A stretch of DNA of 64,000 nt from positions 1 through 64,000 of the forward strand of contig NZ_CAMLHO010000012.1 in NCBI RefSeq assembly GCF_946479765.1, read 5' to 3'. The DNA comes from an uncultured Aliivibrio sp. GTDB taxonomy: Bacteria > Pseudomonadota > Gammaproteobacteria > Enterobacterales > Vibrionaceae. Shown here one piece after another: positions 61,854-64,000 of this stretch. Position 1 is the first letter of the stretch; every line of letters starts with the position of its first letter. A model generated the notes under the pieces. That model had not been told where the DNA came from. It saw only the letters and a program-made list of their open reading frames with translations, and did not search any database. Position numbers and translations under genes: made by a program.

Positions 61854-62885
61854 ATGACACAATTTATTTGGCCAATAACCCCAGTTCAACTTCGTTGTAA
61901 TAAAAAATGGTTTGAAACCACTGATACCATTAGCTTACAACTGACAAGCCAACATCAAGAAAGCTTTGATTTTAAACCGGGTCAATTTATTAGTGTCGGT
62001 ATTGAAATTGAAGGTAAGATGGAATATCGCGCCTACTCTATCAGCTCAATACCAAATCAAGATTTTCTGCAATTAACCATTAAACGTGTTGATGGCGGCA
62101 AAGTATCAAACTACTTAATTGATCAACTAAGTGAAGGGGACGAGGTTGCCGTTTTAGCACCTACAGGTCCATTCAACTCAATCGATTGTGAACCAAGAAA
62201 AAAAGTCGCGTTATTAAGTGCCGGTTGTGGCATTACACCGGTTATGTCGATGGCAAAAACTTGGATAGCTCAAGATATTGAGATCGATATTACCTTTATC
62301 CATATGGTAAAAAACAAAGAACAAACCATCTTTTTTAAAGAACTTGAGCAGCTACATGAGACTCACGCCAACTTTCATTTAAAACTGTTATTAAAAGATA
62401 ATGCAGAGACAACTCACCCACAAGGACGCCTAGATCAAGAGTGGTTACATACGCTTTGTCCTGATCTAGCAGATCGCACGGTTTACTTATGCGGTCCTAA
62501 CTTATTTATGCAAGACATGAAAACCAATGTCGAAAACCTTGGTTTAGATATGGCGCACTTCTTTCAAGAAAGCTTTACTCCTATTGAAGCCGAAGTAAGT
62601 AACACTGAAGACCCATCTGGTGTGGTTCAATTTGAAGTCCCTGCATTTGGCGTTTCAAAAGAAATAGCAAAAGGCTCAACACTCGCTGATGTTTTAGAAG
62701 AAAGTGGCGTACCGATCATTATCGCCTGTCGCAGCGGTATGTGTGGCTCGTGCAAATGTAAGGTAGATAAAGGCGAAGTAAGCCGAACCAGTATAGAAAC
62801 ACTGAGCGAAGAAGACATTGCCCAAGGGTATACGCTTGCGTGTTCAAGCCAAGTGCAAAGTGATGTAGAAGTAAGTTTGGTTTAA
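61854..62885 (+). CDS. hcr: Hybrid cluster protein reductase (FAD/NAD and 2Fe-2S)
   Basis: YRAYSISSIPN, GCGITPVMSM, C-terminal 2Fe-2S CRSGMCGSCKCKV. Confidence 0.94.
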   Translation: MTQFIWPITPVQLRCNKKWFETTDTISLQLTSQHQESFDFKPGQFISVGIEIEGKMEYRAYSISSIPNQDFLQLTIKRVDGGKVSNYLIDQLSEGDEVAVLAPTGPFNSIDCEPRKKVALLSAGCGITPVMSMAKTWIAQDIEIDITFIHMVKNKEQTIFFKELEQLHETHANFHLKLLLKDNAETTHPQGRLDQEWLHTLCPDLADRTVYLCGPNLFMQDMKTNVENLGLDMAHFFQESFTPIEAEVSNTEDPSGVVQFEVPAFGVSKEIAKGSTLADVLEESGVPIIIACRSGMCGSCKCKVDKGEVSRTSIETLSEEDIAQGYTLACSSQVQSDVEVSLV

Positions 62886-62929
62886 TCTCAGCCCAAATAA
62901 ATAGCGTCCATGTCTTATTATTCAATGAC

Positions 62930-62976
62930 AAAAGCCGATAATTGCTTGTCATATACAAAGTAATTATCGGCTTTTT
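62930..62976. terminator. Intrinsic terminator
   Basis: AAAAGCCGATAATT...AATTATCGGCTTTTT. Confidence 0.8.
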
Positions 62977-62999
62977 GCTTATTTATTCTAAAGAAGTCA

Positions 63000-63470
63000 C
63001 TACACCAACAGCGCACTGTTCACTTTAATAATCAGCTTCTTCACTGCTGCCGGCTTATCATCAACAGCAACCAATGGGCGATGTGGTTGCTTAGGAGTGA
63101 AGATAATAAACTCTCCAGCCGTTAACGTGACAAATTGCTCATCTTTCACGTCGTTGCTAAAAGCAATGTCTTTCTCTTCAAGATAGTCATCTTCAATCGA
63201 CAGTAACGGATATTCACTGTATCCAAAGGTTTCTGTGCCTTCTAATATCAATTGTACATCAAGGTATTTATGATGAATTTCAGAGCGACGTTTTTCTCTT
63301 AACTCGGTTTTATCATCAACAATAAAATACACCGACTCATCATAAGATAATGGGTAATTCCCAACCTCTGTATTGTTGGCAGTTTGCTCTTTTACTTTCT
63401 GAATAATCTCAATGATAACAGGGTGTAATGCAGCCCCTTGAATATCGTCACTCCATTTACCTTTAAACAA
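63000..63470 (-). CDS. YhcH/YjgK/YiaL family protein
   Basis: YDESVYFIVDDKTELREKRRSEIHHKYLDVQLILEGTETFGYS...FIIFTPKQPHRPLVAV. Confidence 0.88.
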   Translation of the reverse strand: MFKGKWSDDIQGAALHPVIIEIIQKVKEQTANNTEVGNYPLSYDESVYFIVDDKTELREKRRSEIHHKYLDVQLILEGTETFGYSEYPLLSIEDDYLEEKDIAFSNDVKDEQFVTLTAGEFIIFTPKQPHRPLVAVDDKPAAVKKLIIKVNSALLV

Positions 63471-63574
63471 AATAGCCTCTCAATGATATCGATTATGAAG
63501 TTCAAAATAGTAGCATGAGATATTGATATCAGTAAGATATAATGCTGTTTAAAAGTGACTTTTAATGAGGCTTC

Positions 63575-64000
63575 ATGGCTAAACCAAACGCAACTTATCT
63601 CGTGCGAGTGCATAGTGCAAAAATGCTGATAGACCATGCTATGAAATATTATGGTTTAACCTATGCCGATTTTGATATGCCTCCTCACTTATTTGATTAT
63701 CAACTAAAATTGATGCCATTAAGCGATCTCGAAGCGCTACTCTGTAAAATTGAATTATTAACCCAAGATCCAGCGTACACTGCAAAGTTGACACAATCAG
63801 ACAGTTTGAAACAGTTTGGCCCTTTTGTGCAGTTACTAGCAAGCTCGACCAATTTGGGTATGGCAATCAAGCGTATGAACACCATACATAATGCGCTTCA
63901 GTCTGGGGTGCAAGTCAATATGCTACTTAGCGGCTCGATTGCAAAATGGCGAATTTTAACGCCAACAATGCTTCCTCAAGCTCGTATCCATGAGAGTATT
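63575..64000 (+). CDS. AraC-family-type regulator, N-terminal part (partial at window end)
   Basis: Open frame MAKPNATYLVRVHSAKMLIDHAMKYYGLTYADFDMPPHLFDYQLKLMPLSDLEALL..., continues past the window; not in the supplied ORF list because it is truncated. Confidence 0.55.
   Translation, partial: MAKPNATYLVRVHSAKMLIDHAMKYYGLTYADFDMPPHLFDYQLKLMPLSDLEALLCKIELLTQDPAYTAKLTQSDSLKQFGPFVQLLASSTNLGMAIKRMNTIHNALQSGVQVNMLLSGSIAKWRILTPTMLPQARIHESI

Noticed and set aside
63392-63885. Minus-strand ORFs at the right end
   Set aside because: They overlap the open, RBS-preceded plus-strand frame starting at 63575 and show no recognisable family.

Overview
Chromosomal window from a Vibrionaceae genome, probably Aliivibrio judging by gene content and AT-rich composition (taxonomy is inference). 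The centre (about 7.5-23.5 kb) is a complete type I-F1 CRISPR-Cas locus: WYL regulator, cas1, cas2-3, csy1/cas8f, csy2/cas5f, csy3/cas7f, csy4/cas6f, all on the minus strand. Two large arrays flank it: 77 full repeats plus a degenerate terminal repeat, and 23 full repeats plus a degenerate terminal repeat, about 100 spacers in total. Both use the repeat GTTCACTGCCGCACAGGCAGCTTAGAAA and have homologous leaders. The most interesting signal is in the 226-bp gap between cas2-3 and csy1. It holds a solitary, degenerate repeat-guide-repeat element on the plus strand (16334-16406). The first pseudo-repeat keeps the 8-nt crRNA handle CTTAGAAA and the second has compensatory stem changes. The 19-nt guide matches a CC-PAM-flanked site at 16271-16289, upstream of csy1, at 15/19 positions, with mismatches only at positions 6, 12, 18 and 19. 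Positions 6, 12 and 18 are those normally left unpaired in type I Cascade. This strongly suggests a crRNA-like autorepressor (CreR/CreA-like) of the csy operon. Other points: a spacer that is itself a near-perfect intrinsic terminator close to the leader of array 1, a Fur-box siderophore-uptake operon, a put operon with a detached ALDH-like protein, a G9 tract in astB, a Fur-box DUF2899 transporter, and a NorR/sigma54-type hcp-hcr promoter. All family assignments were made by eye from protein motifs; no searches were run.
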